Assembly (NCBI RefSeq): GCF_015234355.1 | Contig: NZ_JADGMV010000005.1 | Location: 1 to 64,000 of the forward strand | Source of the DNA: Psychrobacter sp. NG25 | Lineage (GTDB): Bacteria; Pseudomonadota; Gammaproteobacteria; Pseudomonadales; Moraxellaceae | Length of the DNA: 64,000 nucleotides | Reading direction: 5' to 3' | Part shown: positions 63,569 to 64,000 of the stretch, piece by piece | Layout of the letters: every line of letters starts with the position of its first letter | How positions within the stretch are numbered: the stretch's first letter is position 1 | Made by a program: the position numbers and the translations under genes | Notes under the pieces: generated by a model | Database searches by the model: none | Told to the model about the DNA's origin: nothing | The model's input: only the letters and a program-made list of their open reading frames with translations

Positions 63569-64000
63569 ATCACTATTCCCAAGACTCAAGTTTGCCTAAT
63601 CGATATGGCGAGTTAACCATATCTATACAAACATATCAGTATGAGATACTAATAAGCAATTTATCTTATATCCAGTATAAAGTTACCAGTGGTCGATTTA
63701 GTACGACAGGAAGTATATTTTAGTTGCAGAGGGAGTTACACATAACTATCTCTTACGTAAAGAAGTAGGCTGTATCTGTTGTCATTTTTAAAAAAACTAA
63801 TCATTATTTATTTTAAAAATACTTGTCATATCTTCATTTCTCTACAGCTATAAACATCTAGGTCATAAGCGCCTATAATAGAGAGTTATTATCGTTTGAT
63901 AATTGGCTGTAGGCGTTGAGTGATGACTTTGTCCTGACTACCTAACTATTCCATTCATATGTAATGGATAGTACTGCTACTTTTAGAATCACTATATTGA
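63569..64000. other. Upstream region of the DUF11 cluster, no gene seen
   Basis: About 430 AT-rich bases to the window end, with stops in all frames. It should carry the cluster's promoter on the minus strand; I could not choose one. A short match to the tRNA-Leu att core occurs at 63684-63695, and CCATTCATATGTAATGG at 63950-63966 is a near palindrome. Confidence 0.4.

Overview
The window reads as a piece of the chromosome of a gamma-proteobacterium of the Moraxellaceae, most likely Psychrobacter. This is inferred from the flavour of the proteins and the mix of genes (ppsA/ppsR, sthA with no redox cysteine, FabR-type regulator, TrmO, scattered gspE, DUF11 surface proteins). Most of it is ordinary core or near-core sequence, interrupted by one clearly AT-richer integrated element.

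Layout. 1-1880: start of a probable aldehyde dehydrogenase gene (minus strand, cut by the window edge), a decayed Sel1-repeat fragment, a dispersed ~100-bp repeat, and an intact secreted Sel1-repeat protein. 1859-10559: an ~8.7-kb element inserted in the 3' end of tRNA-Leu(CAA). It is bounded by a 19-bp direct repeat. It carries a P4-type tyrosine integrase at the tRNA end, an AlpA-type regulator, a filamentous-phage-like (gene II/X) replication initiator preceded by large hairpins, two paralogous multi-pass membrane proteins of unknown family, two small secreted proteins, an unknown cytosolic protein and an alpha/beta-hydrolase-like protein lacking its nucleophile. I see no Zot/pI or coat gene, so it is either a satellite or an integrative plasmid-like element rather than a complete inovirus. 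10789-31308: housekeeping and metabolism: ferredoxin-NADP reductase, TrmO, a GspE-type ATPase, an acyltransferase, TatD, two TetR-type regulators (one FabR-like), dGTPase, a histidine-rich lipoprotein, YchF, a UvrD-like helicase, a DadA-like oxidase with RidA, an ECHDC3-type crotonase, a VOC enzyme with a divergent LysR regulator, and a glycerate kinase/permease pair. 31626-41078: rpsF-rpsR-rplI, an RDD/GYF protein, ppsA with its divergent regulator ppsR, a DUF4377 lipoprotein and the transhydrogenase SthA. 41082-47433: an export operon (TolC, YihY, HlyD-type adaptor, two ABC-2 permeases) with no ATPase gene in it. 47887-52565: glpK with an internal insertion, a glycine-zipper protein, an EEP-family nuclease broken by one in-frame TAA, and a TetR regulator. 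52682-63568: a minus-strand run of secreted proteins with DUF11/SdrD_B-type repeats, including a ~1775-residue protein ending in a probable outer-membrane barrel.

The most interesting items are the tRNA-Leu element with its paired membrane proteins and hairpin-rich replication region; a four-copy inverted-terminal-repeat element, three copies of which lie 40-56 bp upstream of a gene in the same orientation; and the DUF11 surface cluster. Functions assigned by family recognition are inferences from the translated sequence; no database search was run.
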